The notes below the pieces were generated by a model. That model saw nothing but the letters and a program-made list of their open reading frames with translations, was not told where the DNA came from and did no database searches. Position numbers and translations under genes: made by a program. Shown here piece by piece: positions 24,990-39,900 of a DNA stretch of 64,000 nucleotides (its first letter is position 1; every line of letters begins with the position of its first letter). Origin of the DNA: Nectonema munidae (lineage: Eukaryota > Nematomorpha > Nectonematoida > Nectonematidae); contig JAUIRK010000919.1 of assembly GCA_030549495.1 (NCBI GenBank), forward strand, positions 679,001 to 743,000, written 5' to 3'.

Positions 24990-27900
24990 GTATGCTTTAA
25001 ATCACATTTAAATCATTCAATTTTACACCCAAAAAGTTGTAACAAATTTTTATAAAATGATAAAGTTATTCAAAATGAACAAAGTCAAAAAGTGTGCTTT
25101 TCTCTAAATCCAAAACGTCGTAAAGTTAACAAATTTAGAAAAAAATTATTTTTCCCTACCATCTAACTTCAGAGGGATAAATTTGAATTTCAAACAATTT
25201 TTTTTGAACAATGATATCTGAATTAGTTGAAATCACAAAAATGGAATCAATCGAAATATTTTCATGTGGTCTGATACATAAATTAAAAAATAAAGCCTCA
25301 AAAATGAACTCTACCAAAGGGAAAATTGACCTCGAATTTTTGCATGTACGCACGACCTGTTTCAACTCTTTTATTCTAAAATTTAGGTTAGAATCGTGCT
25401 CTGTAAAAGCCTTATACTTTTCCTTTTATAGGAGGAACTTTTCACACGAAAAGGCTGAATAATAACAATTTTTATTCTTAAAACAGCTCCCAAATATGTT
25501 CATACATACAAATGTTGATTTCTTATATTTATATTAATTTGACATGAACTATTTTTAATTTTTTGATATTTTGAATATTTATACGATAAGAGTTTTTTTA
25601 ATATTTTTGGAGAAAATGAGAAATTAAATTATTTCAATTTTGATTATTTCGCAAATAAATCTTTTTAATTGTTAATAATTGCAAAAAGACAAAATAGAAT
25701 TTCAAAAGGACAAAATAAAAGTAAAGATGATATATCTTTTTGACTTGACACTAACTTTCCTGTTTATTTGTATTAATATACGTCTGACACACAAAACAAC
25801 TACACATACATACATATTTACATTAGATACCCATACACTGAAATACCTGCATTTAAAAAACAGCGGTAAGCCCAGTCTTAACACTCGTATAAAAGACTTT
25901 TTTAATCACATTAGGAGGAATTGAAGATCCTGTTGAGTTTCAAGGCTTGGCGCACTTCTACGAACACGTTGTCTTTCTTGGCTCCAAAAAAGTAACATTT
26001 TTATGCTCACATATACAACGATGATCTTTGCATTCAAATGTAAAAACTAATTTTCCTCATTCAATTTAAAACCTTCTTTCCATCACATACGTTTTGTGAG
26101 AAAGGATGAAATTCGCTTCGCATCACAACTACCCAATATTTTTCTCTTCTCTAAAGACCCAACGTTTTTTGGGAGGAGCGATGTGTTGGCCTTTCTCATT
26201 CTACGGCTGGACAATTTGCTACTGGTGACAATTTGCTCCAGGTCATTTCATTTCGTTGTTAGGAAACCTTGCTATCACCACAATTTATTAAGCGCGCATA
26301 TACAGGAGCGGATTTGCTCACTATTTAGTTAATTAAGTGTTAGTTAGTTAATAAGTTAATTCATTTAAAAATGCTATTAGTTATCCCTTGTAATGAAATG
26401 ATCTGGTAACAAAATGTCTCAGTTAGAAGCAATTTTTGGTTTTGTTCAAAAGATTTATCATTAGGCATTGCCAATACCCGAACATTGCATTGTACTCTTG
26501 CAACGGGTGAATATCATTAACGTGTGAATATTTTAGGTTATGGAAGTATATATATAGGATTAAATCTTTACTGACATGAAAATACTAATGATAAATCAAT
26601 TTTACATAAATCTTATAAATGAATTTAATGAGATTGTTTTTTAAATATGGTAATATTTATGAATATTTTATAGGACTTATATAAGATTAAAGAAAATCTA
26701 TTTTAAAAAGATATTTTCCTTGAAAGTGTAATCAAAGTGTGCTAAAAATTGAAATTAATTTTTCAGAAGTTTGTACTTGAGCTTTCCTTAAAGCTTATAA
26801 CTTTTCACTTTACCCACCTTAGAAAAACAAAACATCTCTCACACACCAAAATCGAATGACTTCGTGCGATTTCTTTATACTTTCAAATATTATGTTCGTT
26901 TTTATTTCTTCATCTTTTTATTTTAGTATACAACATCGCATCCACTAATGGTATGTATTAATTATCATAACTATATATTTTAGTATCCCATAATAGCATT
27001 GTTAATGATAATTAAACTTTTCAATCCTCAAGAACATCTTTCCCAACTCACTGTTTCTTTGTACTTGAAGTTGAATTCTGAATTTTGAAACCTTTTTCAA
27101 GTAGTCGTCTCTCGCATATTTTAATACAAACTTTGGACGCCATTTAAAACCCTTTGTAATGTATCAAGGTACTTTTTTATTATGCCTTTATCAGTGAGTA
27201 GATATGATATCTCAATCTAAACAATGCGTAGATATGATTGGTGTAAAATATGAAGATTAACTTGAATGAAGGTTCATATTTTCAAAGTAAGAGAAAATAG
27301 AATACTCACAATTTTGAAAGGATCTGAAGTGTAAAGAAAAGTTGATAAAACAAAATAAACCGAAACTGGGGAATGCATAAAGTGAAATATATTGCTTAAA
27401 TTCGATTGCAATTAGAAAAATGCACAATCACTTTCAAAGTCTCCACTAAGCAGTTAAAACAATCTTGTCATTTTTTGATTTCGTTTAAATTATTCTATTG
27501 CAAATTCTTGGAACAAAAAAAACGGTGCCTGGTCAAAACATCCGAAAACAAAAACTTCCGAAACCAAAAGGTCCGAAAACTAAAACGTCCGAAACCAAAA
27601 CGTCCGAAAACAAAAACGTCCGAAACCAAAACGTCCGAAACTAAAACTCACTATACCAAAACGTCCAAAGACTAATACTGTTAAAATTATTACACATCAT
27701 ATTCAAAAATTTGTATTTTAAAATATTACAACTACTTAGAAGAGAAAAATAGTATTCAAGTTCTTAGTTATTTTTAACACTATTTTCTGTTTTTAGGGTT
27801 TTCGATAGTTTTCCTCATTATAATTTGAACATTTTTATATCAAATTTTAAAAACAGGCTTTTTTATTGAGAAGGTTAACAAGAACCAGTTTTGCCAAACT

Positions 27901-30900
27901 ATAAGTAGACTTTTAGAACACTATTTGAACTCGGTTTATAGAAAAACTTTTCGAAAACCAAATCTACAGAAACCATAACGTCCAAAAATTAAAATTAACA
28001 AAAAAAACAAAATTTTGATAAATTTTATAATTTATATGGTTCTTTCTTTTGAATTATTTTTACTTTTCTTCATCATTGAAAAAAAATTTATTTAAAATGT
28101 TTTTTTTTAATTTTTATTAAAAACTTTCTCTTCCGACGTTTTGACCAGACACCTCTAAACTCAATATTTTGTGTTTAAGATAAGACGCGCCAACTGTTGA
28201 ATCCACTTCATGCCTCAACTTATTTCATATTTGACATTGTAAATTTACTTGAGCCTAAAAAATTATTACTTAATTTTGTTTTTTATCAGTTGATATTTAG
28301 TTATTTTTATATCTTTTTATATTTTCAAAAAATTTTCTCAAAGTTTTAAAAAGATTTAAAAATCTATAAATCAAAGAAATTTTCAGATATAAAAAGCCTA
28401 AATCTCTAGATTCAAAACTCTCAAGTTTTAAAACGTTTACAAATGTTTTTCTTAAATTTTTTTGATATTACAAAAATATAAAAAAGATGCTTTGTTTTTT
28501 TTCTATCATTTAGTTTTAAGATGAAATTTAGATTTACTTAATTTTGTAATATGCAATTTTCAGCAGGTGTCAACATCTCGATGGAATCATTTCCTTTGGC
28601 TTCATCTCTTTTGTGACATTTAACTATGTATGTTTTTTTGACATGTACTTAGAAAAAAAGTTTAAACTTTCATACAGAATTAATGAATAAGTATGTATTT
28701 TGAAGAAGCATTAGTCTTTGATAATTTTTAATTATATTAAAAAGATACCTGTTTATGAATTTGTAATTTAGGTTCAACTAGTGTTAATAATTTTAAAAAA
28801 TCACATGTTTGAAAAAAATTTGCATGTGTTGAGCACTTAGACATAAAGGCTTAGATTTTTCTATTTCTAAGAAAATAACTATCAATAACATGCTAAAATA
28901 AACTTCAGCTAAAACAAGAAAATATTTTGAAATAGTAATAAGAAGTGTTTGAACTACAACGATAAAGTAAAGTAAGTATATTAACTTAGAATTAGCAAAA
29001 AAACATTTTCAATTTCTCATTATCACCTTTTAATCACAAACTTTCAAGTGCAATCAAGTACAATCACAAGTACATTAATAAGTAATAATATACGATCACT
29101 AATATCACCTTTGACATACTTTGATACAGTATCTGGTTCAAATCTCTAATAACTAAATGTCTAAAACTAGCAAGTCCTGAAACATTACGTCCGAAACCAA
29201 AATGTCTAGCTAAAAAAGTTTTGATAAATATTTTTTATTATTGCACTGAGTGCCTTATTACGATAAGAATTGCATGAAAAATACGATTCTGGACTTTGTT
29301 TTTGAAACTATCTTTAACCAAAATCATGAAAATTTCGATTTTAAGATACAAAATACTAATCAACAAAAAAGTATAAGTTTATGAAATAAAAACTAGGATA
29401 ATAATGAAAAATAAAACAGGTTTTTTTATAAGAACTAGTATTTATTTTCAATATCAATATTTTAGGTGGAATAAAAATCATAAAATAATTAGTTTTTATC
29501 ACGAAAAAATGTAAATAATTTTTTTTCTGATGTTTAGATAAATGATTAACGTCAAAACTTATCCTTTTTAACTACTACTCGAATAAAATAATCTATAAAA
29601 ATTAAAAATGTTTTCATAAGACATATCCATGTATATATGACAGTAGCGGATAGAAAGAATTCATTTAGAGTTAACCTATTTTGGATATTTTATAGAAAGA
29701 GGGAGCCCTGTTGACCCCCATCTATATCCGTCACTGTAAAAGTTTATTAAAAGTACTGGAATTTATCATTGAAAACACCGAGTAAATTTGTGCTAAAACA
29801 GTTTTGCAGAAGAGGTTTTGACTAGGTACCAGCTATGCACCATATGTTGTTTCAAAATAATACACACAATTAGGTTTTTGGTCAAGACCACAGAAAACCA
29901 GAGAGAGTCAAAACCAAAACGTTAAAAAAACTAAATTACACTATAAATATAAACCAAACTTATATATGAGAATTTTTTTATGTATTTTGTCTTTATTTAA
30001 CTTTCTTATCTTTAATTAAAACTAAGTAAATCATAAAGCAAAATAAAAGAGAAAATATGTATCAAAACAAATATAAAACTTTATAGGTATAAGGATAGGT
30101 AGAAAATTATATGTTTTCGTCGTTCGGACGTTTTGGTTTCGGACAATGGTTTTTTCGGACGTTTTGGTTTTGGACGTTTTGATTTTCGGACGTTTTGGTT
30201 TCGGACGTTTTGGTTTTCGGACGTTTTGACTATGAACCCAAAAAAACATGATGCAAAATTATATTACAGAGAATATTATTCTCCAAAATGCGCAAACCAA
30301 AATGCAAATATAAATTCCAAAACTAAGTTAGGTTTTATTTAATAAAAGAAAGAGTTCCTTTTAGCTTTAAACATTTACGAAATCATGTTGATGAAGAATA
30401 AGTAAGCAGCAATTTTTGTCTTCCCAGAGAGAGAGAGACTTCATCAACTCGTCCCATTTGCATATAAATTATGAAAATTAGTCTGTAATTTGTTTACTAA
30501 GTTATTTGTTTAGTTAATTTACTTCAAGCATCATTTTTTGTATAATTTCAAATAAAATTTGACAGGTAGGGAGGTATAGCACAACTTGGGCGAGTTGATT
30601 CTGCAAATAGGTCGAATTAGTGTCCAGCTAGGGCGAGTTGATTGGCTGTATGCTCGCCTTATTTTTTATATCTTACTGCTAAAAAGACCATGCTGAAAAA
30701 TTTGAAGTTGTTTTCTGTGACTTCTTGTTAAGGTTACCATAATATAGTTACACTCATTTCAAGTCGAAAAATGAGGTGTAATACACCAAATGTTACAAAT
30801 TTTTTACTGACTTTGAACATAGAATCTATTTTTCGATAAAATAAAGGTTATGCAATTTGTGTCGATTGAAATCACTCTATAACAAATTTCAACATTGAAA

Positions 30901-33900
30901 AACTTTGCTTTTAACAATTTCAAAATCCGAAAAGCATTTTATATTATAGTTTTTATATTTTTTACAAAACTATACACTATGAAAAATTCTGCATATAATA
31001 ATTTTCACTACAAAATTAATTCAATTAAAAGTTTCAAAAAAAATCGAAAACTATAAAAGCAAAATTTTTAATTATTTTCCAATTATGATTTAATGAGAAA
31101 GGAGATATAATTAATTTTGACGTTTATTGAAAAAAGTAAGATTTAAATTTTTGATGCTAATGTACTCACCTTAATAGGAAAAAGGAGGGAGAGGATTAAA
31201 ACTACAATTTACTACGACGAGCTCTTTCAATCATTGTAAATCTTTTTCAAAGAGTCATTTCTTTTAGTTGTCTGAATAAATAAATAGTGTCAGGAGTGTT
31301 TTGAATCGAGAATTTTAATTATTATTAAAACAGGGCACTAGGCTGATTCCTAAAAATTTTTTTTTGAATTTTCAAAATGACACCATTCACAATTGAGGAG
31401 CAACAGTGTCCAGATACAAGTGACCATGCTGAATTTTAGCAAATTTAAAAAAAGTTCCCCCTCCAAGTAAAGTATAAATCAAAATATTCCAATATATCAA
31501 ATATTTATGAAAAATTTATTCAATTATTTTATTTTATTTATTATTAATTTTTTTCAGATTTTAATAATTATTTTTCATCCTAATTTGAAAAATGAATTCC
31601 AAAAATTCAAGTTCAGGCGTTCAAAAAATAAATCTATCTGGAAAAAGAACTTAAATTTCAACTCCAAACAAAAGAGAGATGGTAAAATTCCATTAGTTGA
31701 ATCTCTTTCCAAATTAACAAGAGTGCCAACAAACTACCAAGTTCTTGGAAACTTTAAGTTTTTATATAATAGAGTGAAAAGCCAAGACGAGTGGATCAAA
31801 ATTATGATGGATGATATTGAGCTTCTCTGGACACAAACTTTACATTTTCCAATTCTTTTAAACTCTCGTGTGAGAAAAAAACTGAAAAATTTAATCTAAC
31901 TGTAAAAGATAAATAAAAAAAGGTAGTCTGAAAAGTTTATAGAAATCACTCTTTTGAAGTTATTTAATGTTACTAATGTCAATGGCTTATGGAAAAATTC
32001 AGAAGATAAAGAATTATATAAAAAGCAACTTGAAAGTGAAGGAAAGGTCGGTTATTCCACATTGAAAAATGCACCATGAAGCTCAATTCATCCAAGAAAA
32101 AGAATTGCACTCAAAAATGCTTTTTCGAAAACTTCTATCAATCAAACTGAAACAATCTCTGATTCTGAATCAAGTTTAGATAATGAATCATTATCTCCTG
32201 TCAAACCTTTTTCCCCTCCTCATCATCGTCATGTGAAACTCACAAGCCAAAATACAAAAAATGAATTACTGGTACGGCGAGTCTTTTAGTGCGAAAAAAA
32301 ATATTTCAACTCACAAAGTTCAAAAATGAAGGTTATGATGTACCAGTGCCAAGACAATCATCGATATGGAAGAAAGTCATTAAAGAGGGAAAGCAAATGA
32401 AAACTAAAATTTCGGGGTTTTATCTAACAATGATTGTTTTTGTTTGGAGTTTTGAAAAGGAGAAGAATATCAAGTAGTTCTTTTAAAAAATACAACGTTT
32501 GAAATAAAGCTTGGTATTCTCAATTGTAAGAGTGGCTCAGCAAAAGCTATTTACAGTGAGCTGGAGAAAATAATCGATCAATATAACGCGTGGAAAAACA
32601 TTTCAATGATAATTTGTGACACCACGGCTACCAACACAGGTTCTCAAGGGGGAAAGTTAAAATGATTCAAGACAACCTAGTTAAAAAAGGCTTTCCTCAA
32701 CAACAATATGTAGGTTGCCAACATCATGTCTTGGACTTGGTACTGAAAAACGTGTTAAACTATCTTTTTCCTGAAAAAGCAACAAAGCCGCAGTTGAGCT
32801 ATTTGTTGAGTTTATTGAAAGTATAATGAAGAATTATAAGTGTCTTCAAGAAACTTATAGCAAGCTATTCTTGATTGAGGTGCCTAAAAGTGATAATCTT
32901 GGATGGCGTGATGATTACAAGTTTTTATATGAATTGTGCATGAGCTATCGACACTTCAAAATGAGTTCTCAGTGGTCCTTAATCAAGTGGAGAGCTTTGC
33001 CAAGTTTACATCAAGCGAGGTGGAATTCTAGGGCAATTTACTTGGATTTTTTGTTGCTTAACTTACGAGAGACTCTTGATATTTCGTGTGAATTCACTTC
33101 CAACGATTGGGCAGACGATTCGTTTCACTGCTAACATTATGATGAAGAGTTATATGAGAAATTGTTGAGAACCATTGAAAGGACCCAATGTATTAAAGCT
33201 TTAAAATCCTTTAGAACGCATTGGAAAGGAAGAAGTCGAGATTAGATATAGCCAGGACGAATCAATGCCGAAAGAGCAATAAAATTAATGGAGGAACTAC
33301 AAAACAATTCGAAAAAATTTGAATATATAAACATGAAGTTTATAGGAAAAAACGAATTCTGATTAATCGCACATTCAAATTTTTCTTTCTCAAAATAAAC
33401 TTTAATATCAAATTGATTGAAAACCATTTTTTGAAAAATAAATCATTTTTTTAATTAATAAAATGCGTCATATTTTCATTTTTTACGACAAAGGAGGGGG
33501 AGGTTTTTTTTATTTTTTGTAAAAAAAAGTTTCAAATTCTTGATTTTGCATAAAAGCTCCTCCTTTAAGAATGGTGTCAAAAAATTTTTTTCTAGAAAAT
33601 CACCCTACCGGGCACATGTTGCCAAGATTGATTGGATGCACGAATACCGCGCTACCTTCAAATCCATCTACTTTCAGTGAATGATTGGTCATTAATTGAA
33701 ATTTTTTAAATTAAATAGATAAGTTAAAATAATACGTGAAACCAATTTAAGTTTGATTAATTTTTGTTGATACAACCGAAATTTGAGAAACATCAATGGT
33801 CGATTGCCGATAAATTTTTCTATCGACGGTTCTTACAGAAAGCACTGCTTATGGGTTACTGGCATTAAACGTGCGTTTATTGTCAATGTTTCGAAGCACC

Positions 33901-36900
33901 TATTTAAGAATATTTTTTGACAAAGAGGTGATTAAATCTGGACAGCTAAATCTCTTTTACCTCGTGTACTTCCAAAACGTATTCCAATTCTACAGCTTCC
34001 CATGACTCTTATTCCCCACAGTACACATTAGGTTTCTGCAAGAAGAGAAATCCATTACCCACATCCTCCTTTTGCCACAAAAGCAAATTTGCGCTTGATC
34101 GCACTTCCAAAATATGTTATAAGGAAATTTTTGCTCACAGCTGCGCAAAAGAGCAATGCGTTTTTGTCAGCAAACTACAAATAATTTTGGATTCAACTGC
34201 GATTTACACGTGTATAAGATTAAATGAGAGATCAACAATGCATACAACTTATTTTCAAAATCTCTTCTATTCATCGATAGAATATTGTTTACAAGCGAAT
34301 GTAGAGAGCGTATCATCTACCATTCACCAATTGCCCAGCGAGGCTAAAGTTTCGTTACTTGGTGTCGATGTAGCGATCGTGTAAAATCGGCAAACAAAAG
34401 GGTGTTAAGATTTAATTTAAGAATAAAGCACGTGTTGTTCACTGTCTGTAAGTCAAAACCTACAACCTACGAGCAAAATAGTTTATCAAATATGTGTGCA
34501 TATTTCATTGCTGTGCGTATGCAAGCGATACCATTTACTCTTAGAAAGAAATCAAAGGAGGCTTCACGAACGCTGAGACTTCGTTGGATGATACTCTATA
34601 TTACTTTGGCTGCGAAGACAAGAACTTTCATAACGCCATTAAAATGTATCATTTCCTTTTTATTTACTTAATATTTATTTTCATAGACTCTCAATCCAAA
34701 AAGGTTGGATCTGTGAAAATTATGGCCTCATAAAATTTTAAATTTTTCCTTAAAGTTACTTTGCTGCATTTTATAGGAATTTTTTATAAGTTCCATTTAC
34801 TTTCCAAAAGAGTAAATATATAATAATAAAATATTCTTTTCATGTCTTTTAAAAATTTCATAAAATTATTTCTTGAAAAATAAGCAACTGTGTAAGAAAG
34901 TTTTCGTTGATATGTGAATTGCAGTCTGCCTTCTCTGAGGTAAATTCACTGTATCTGTTCTATAATAGATTTTATTCAAGGTACAGCATATTTTTTCTAA
35001 AATACAAAATTAAAATTGCAAATCGGGTAAAATCCCATTTTCAAGCTCCGGTCATCGACCTCAATTTCAGGTAATTTCGCCACGTCTCCCATATGAAATA
35101 ATTTATGTATGAAAATTTTGAAAGAGAAAAATTATTTTAAAAAATACAAATATAAATATGATTCTCTTTCAATTCGTTATATATAAGACCAAAAAGATAT
35201 AATAATGTCTATTATATATGTGTCTTATTGTAATATATATTTTAAAAATAGGTGTAAAAAATTAAAGAAAAAAATATATGTCGACATTTTGGTTGGGGTA
35301 CCAAATTATGCTGCCCACATCAAGAATTTTATTTTATATTTATATTACCTGCCAATAAAATTAACCTGATTAAATTAGTGTAATTAAATTACCATCTTAA
35401 TTAGTCGGTTAATTTTTTGATAGTTTAGTTAGTAAAATGTCATGCTATGCACGCACACACGTCTATGTCAACTCTTCTGGCTTCATGCGTCTGCATTTAG
35501 AGATGTGTTTTAAATGTTTCATCTTATTTAATATTAAGACACGTGTGGTTGAGAATTATTAAAAAGCTTTTGTCCAATGAGTTAGAACTAAATGAGCTAA
35601 AGTTTTTGCAAAAATCATTAGAAAATTGAATTTATTTTCAAAGATTTCTTAAAGTTACTAAATTCACTCGTTTCACCTTCTTTATTCACAATTTTTAGAT
35701 AAAAAATCATATGTATAATAAATATACTTTAAAATATTTTCACACTTCAAATTTACTTTAAAAGAATTTTATTGTAAATTTTAAAGTATATACTTAACCA
35801 TGAATTTTCTTACCTTTGCCACTTTTTTGATACAAAAGACTTGCATATTTTTATTTACAAGAACGAAAAAGTAAATAATCTTTTATTGCCCTTTGGATTC
35901 ATTGAATAAATAAAAAATTGATATTTATATTGTCCCAGTTAAAGTTTTCTCATCTATCGCGTATTCTGGGACGCGAGTCTAATCATATGCAAGTCAAAAT
36001 AAAAATGTTTTTCTTTGCAATCAAATCGGTATTAAATGAAAAGCAAAGTCATTGCAATAATCCAACTTCCAACTCTTGGCTTTTTATGCCATCAATTAAA
36101 TTGCACATGCAAATAAATTGCACTTTAGATTTCCTTCTTCGCTTGATATCAAATTCATTGATTATAAAATCTGTTAAGTTCCATTTTTAGAAAAAGAATA
36201 AAAGCACTGTAAACCAATTTAAAGTATATTTTTGAAGTACCTTTTTGAAGTATTTATTTGCTTCCATCATTTCCATTTTTAGGTCAATAAATAGTTAAAA
36301 ATTTATTACGTTTTTTCTGTTTTTAAAAAAAACAAAATTAAAATATTTCAATGATTATTTCCTATTTAATTAGTAATAATTATCATTCATAACTTGAATG
36401 TACACTTTTATTTTCTCATTTTTAATGTCTTAGTGATTTAATTTTCATCATAAACTGTTTTAATTTTGATATTGAATAAAAAGCTGAAATAAATTAAGAA
36501 AAATATAAAAATAAAATTTTTGAATAAAACATCTTTTAAAAAATTTGGAAAATACACTTCTTTCAGGGCGGATAAAAGTCATTGAAGTCAAAAAACATTT
36601 AAAAAACAAAGAGTCACTAAAGAAGCAAAAATATTAGATATTATTTTAAAACCTTATTTATTTTGGTCAACTTTTTTAATTTTTTTATTAATCTAATAAA
36701 CAGATCTTTTTTTTAAAAAACTTCTAATTTTCCTCTATGTCAAAAATTCCATGTGAAAAGTCAACATTTTTTGATTGTAAAGCCAAAAAATAGGACTTTT
36801 AGGCCAAAAATTGTGTACCCTAATTATAGCGAGTTTTCATCATTCCAAGTGGTGGATAATGGGAATGCAAATCCTATTATAATAACATTTTTCTCTAAGT

Positions 36901-39900
36901 ATAGGGAGTTAAACTCATTTAGATTTGCTGACATGTTTGTTCAACCTCTCTACGACAAAGAAAGAATGCTGTGTGAAGTGGACGCCGTGCACTCTGAGTT
37001 CGAGAGAATCAAAACTTCCGACGCGTGGCGAGTCTTTAGGATTATGCAAGAAACTGTAGACAAGAATTCTTCTTTCAGAAATTTTTTCTCTGGTAAACAT
37101 TTAAAATCTATAATTTACACACATATAACTTATATGTAAATATGAGTAGTGAATTTATAGATAACGCGCTGAGGATAATAATTCGTCCTTTGAACACTTT
37201 TAACGGTTAGAGTATGCGAAAATATTATACGGTAAAGTACAACCATGGGTAAAAATTTCACATCTTTGTAATTTCTATAAAAGGATGTATTTGTAAAAAT
37301 AATAAACTTTATTTAAAGAAGAATAAACAATTAAGCTTTAATTAACATTCAAAAACTCATAATGCGTCAAATAAGGTATGTTATTTTGCTATTTATAAAT
37401 GAAGAAAGCGTTGATCCTGCAATGCCTAAGTGCAATGCCTCACTTACTGGCCAACTTCTACATTTTCTTTTACAAGTGAATGAGCAAATTTTTTTGTCCA
37501 CAATATCTACTCCATTTTTGTCTGATTATAAAAACTAACAGTACTTGGCTTAGAATCTTCTCTATTTTTCGCAAATTTTTTTGCAAAAATGTCAACAAGG
37601 GGAACAGGAGTGGTTTTTTTATCATAAAAAGAACAAAGTGTTTTTTCTTGATGGGAAAAGTAATTAAATGTACCACGATTTTTGTTTGAGACCAAAGCTG
37701 CAGGTGGGATACACTTTTTGTTTTTTCGAAGAGTACCAACATATGTCGTTTTATTATCAAAGTTTTTCCACTAAAGTAGATGTAAAAAAATTATCTGCAG
37801 TTATATTTCTTCACTCAAAAAAAAAGTTGAATCAACTGATAAACTTTTCCTTCTGCAACCGCTGATTTTGAGCTATAAATATATTTCTATCTTAGTGTTA
37901 AACAAAATGTCAATCATTTAAAAAAATTATATACTATTGGCTGGAAAAAAAATACATTAATTTGTGTCTTAGTGACAAACGTATGCCAATCATTTTAAAA
38001 AATAATATACTATTGGTTGAAGAAAAAATATATTCGTGTCTTAGTGTCAAGCTAAATGTCATTCATATGATGATATATTGTTACGTTGGCGTGCCAGGAA
38101 ATATTTGTGTATGTATGTTGTATTGTTACATATGACGTAATGTATTGTGTTTGGCACTGATGACGCCAGGAAATATTTGTATAAGTATTTATATATGTAT
38201 GTTGTATTGTTACGTATGATGTAATGTATTGTGTTTGGCACTGATGTATTATTATGTATGGCGTTATGTAAAATTGTAAGGAACTTGAATCCTATGTATG
38301 AAGTATTCTTCTTACATATGGCATTATGTTTTGTCTGTAACGCCAACGTTGAAAACGGGCAAAATTCACTAGTATCTATATAGTTTATAGATAGCAAGAT
38401 AAATCGATATTTTTTGGAAATTTTGCCAAAACCTACACTCTATTTTGTATCGATTGAAAAGTTTTTTTGGAAAGGAGCGATATATTTTTATTAGCAATAT
38501 TAACATTTAAGTGTACATTTCGGAGCAATAAAAGTTGACTTATAAATACAAAAGTGAGGTCACTCCTTCAAAAGTAGCTTTTTTTTTAAAAAATGACCTT
38601 AAAATTATTTTATGTTAGGCGTTGCCAATTATTATTATTGATATTAGCATTGCAATGTAAGATACCATGTAATATTATTTTAAGTATTCTCTCTTGAAAA
38701 TCTTTAGACAAAGGCTTTTTCAAGCACTTGAATTACCTTTCCCTGCCTGTTGCCAAGAGCGCATAGACTTCTTTTTTTCACATTCATGCCTTTTATTATT
38801 TTGTTCTTCGGGTCATTTTCTAGATTCGCTTACATCATCTTCAGAACACTCAGTATTTCTGCATGAACCAAATGCATCCTTCCTTGTAAAAGATCGTGTC
38901 TTTAAATGATTTTATTGATGCGCCAGAATGAGGAATCAAAATTAAAAGGATATGAATAATCTAATTTGAGAACTGTTCAGTGTATAAAAGCAATTTAAAA
39001 ATTCTTAAATACTGACTCTGTGTTTAATAACTTCTTAAATTTTTCAAAATCGAAATCATTCCTACTAAAAATTGACTATTAAAAAAAGTTAACTCATTAA
39101 TAAAAAGTTAACTTTTGTTAACCTAATAACTTAAATATTTTTCACACAAACTTTATAAAATAAAGTATTATTTACGTGTTTTAAAACATGTGCATTAGAA
39201 TCAAAAGTGGACTTTATTGACTTTTAACTGCCCTAATTATAATAAAAGAAACTTTAAAAAACTTAAATATGACTTAACTTTTTAAGATTCTATGAAATAT
39301 CGATGAATATTAGTTTACTATGTGTATCGAATCACTGATGCAAAATTTATTAAAAAATATAAATAACATTTTTTTATTTATAAAAATATTAATATAAATA
39401 GTAAAGAGTCTTTATTTAAAAAATTTTACAAGATAAATTTTTAGTTCTTTAAAAATAAATTTATAAATAATAAAATTTTTACTAAAAATATATATAACTT
39501 TAAAAATTTTTTATTTTTTTAAAGTTTTTTGAAATTATTTTATAAAAAAATTACTTAGATAAACCTGCATTAGAGAAGAAGAATTTAGGAAAACATGAAA
39601 AGTGCTCAATATGAATAGGTAAATACACTGAATCAGAATTAACTGGGAAGAACAAAAAGTGATCGCTAAATACAGGAGGTAGTAAAAGGTGAGAGTTTAT
39701 TGTTACATAGGAATTATGTTCGAACCAATTTAATTTTTTATCCATAAATATTCCTAACAATTGGAAGGAATCATTTAACTCAATGTGAAATCATTTAATC
39801 TGTTTGAGATCATCATCTTTAGAGAAAAACATTGCCTTGGATTTTCCAATATTAATTTGCATCAAGTTCATGTAGAAAATAATCATTATTAAGGTTTTTA

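Noticed and set aside
26929-26950. Reading YNIASTNG in another frame of the micro-exon, resembling the M16 NGG motif
   Set aside because: It requires a different phase from the one left by the preceding exon; YTTSHPLM keeps phase 0 and the conserved KKY.
27406-27675. 89-codon frame rich in Lys, Pro, Thr as a gene
   Set aside because: Its C-terminal half is the translation of the ACGTCCGAAACC minisatellite.
28565-28640. Alternative frame reading QHLDGIISFGFISF, resembling IDE HLEGALDRFAQFF
   Set aside because: The next exon already supplies the FAxxF block, so this would duplicate it, and its phase does not fit the neighbours. The frame giving GVNISMESFPLASSL joins both sides correctly.
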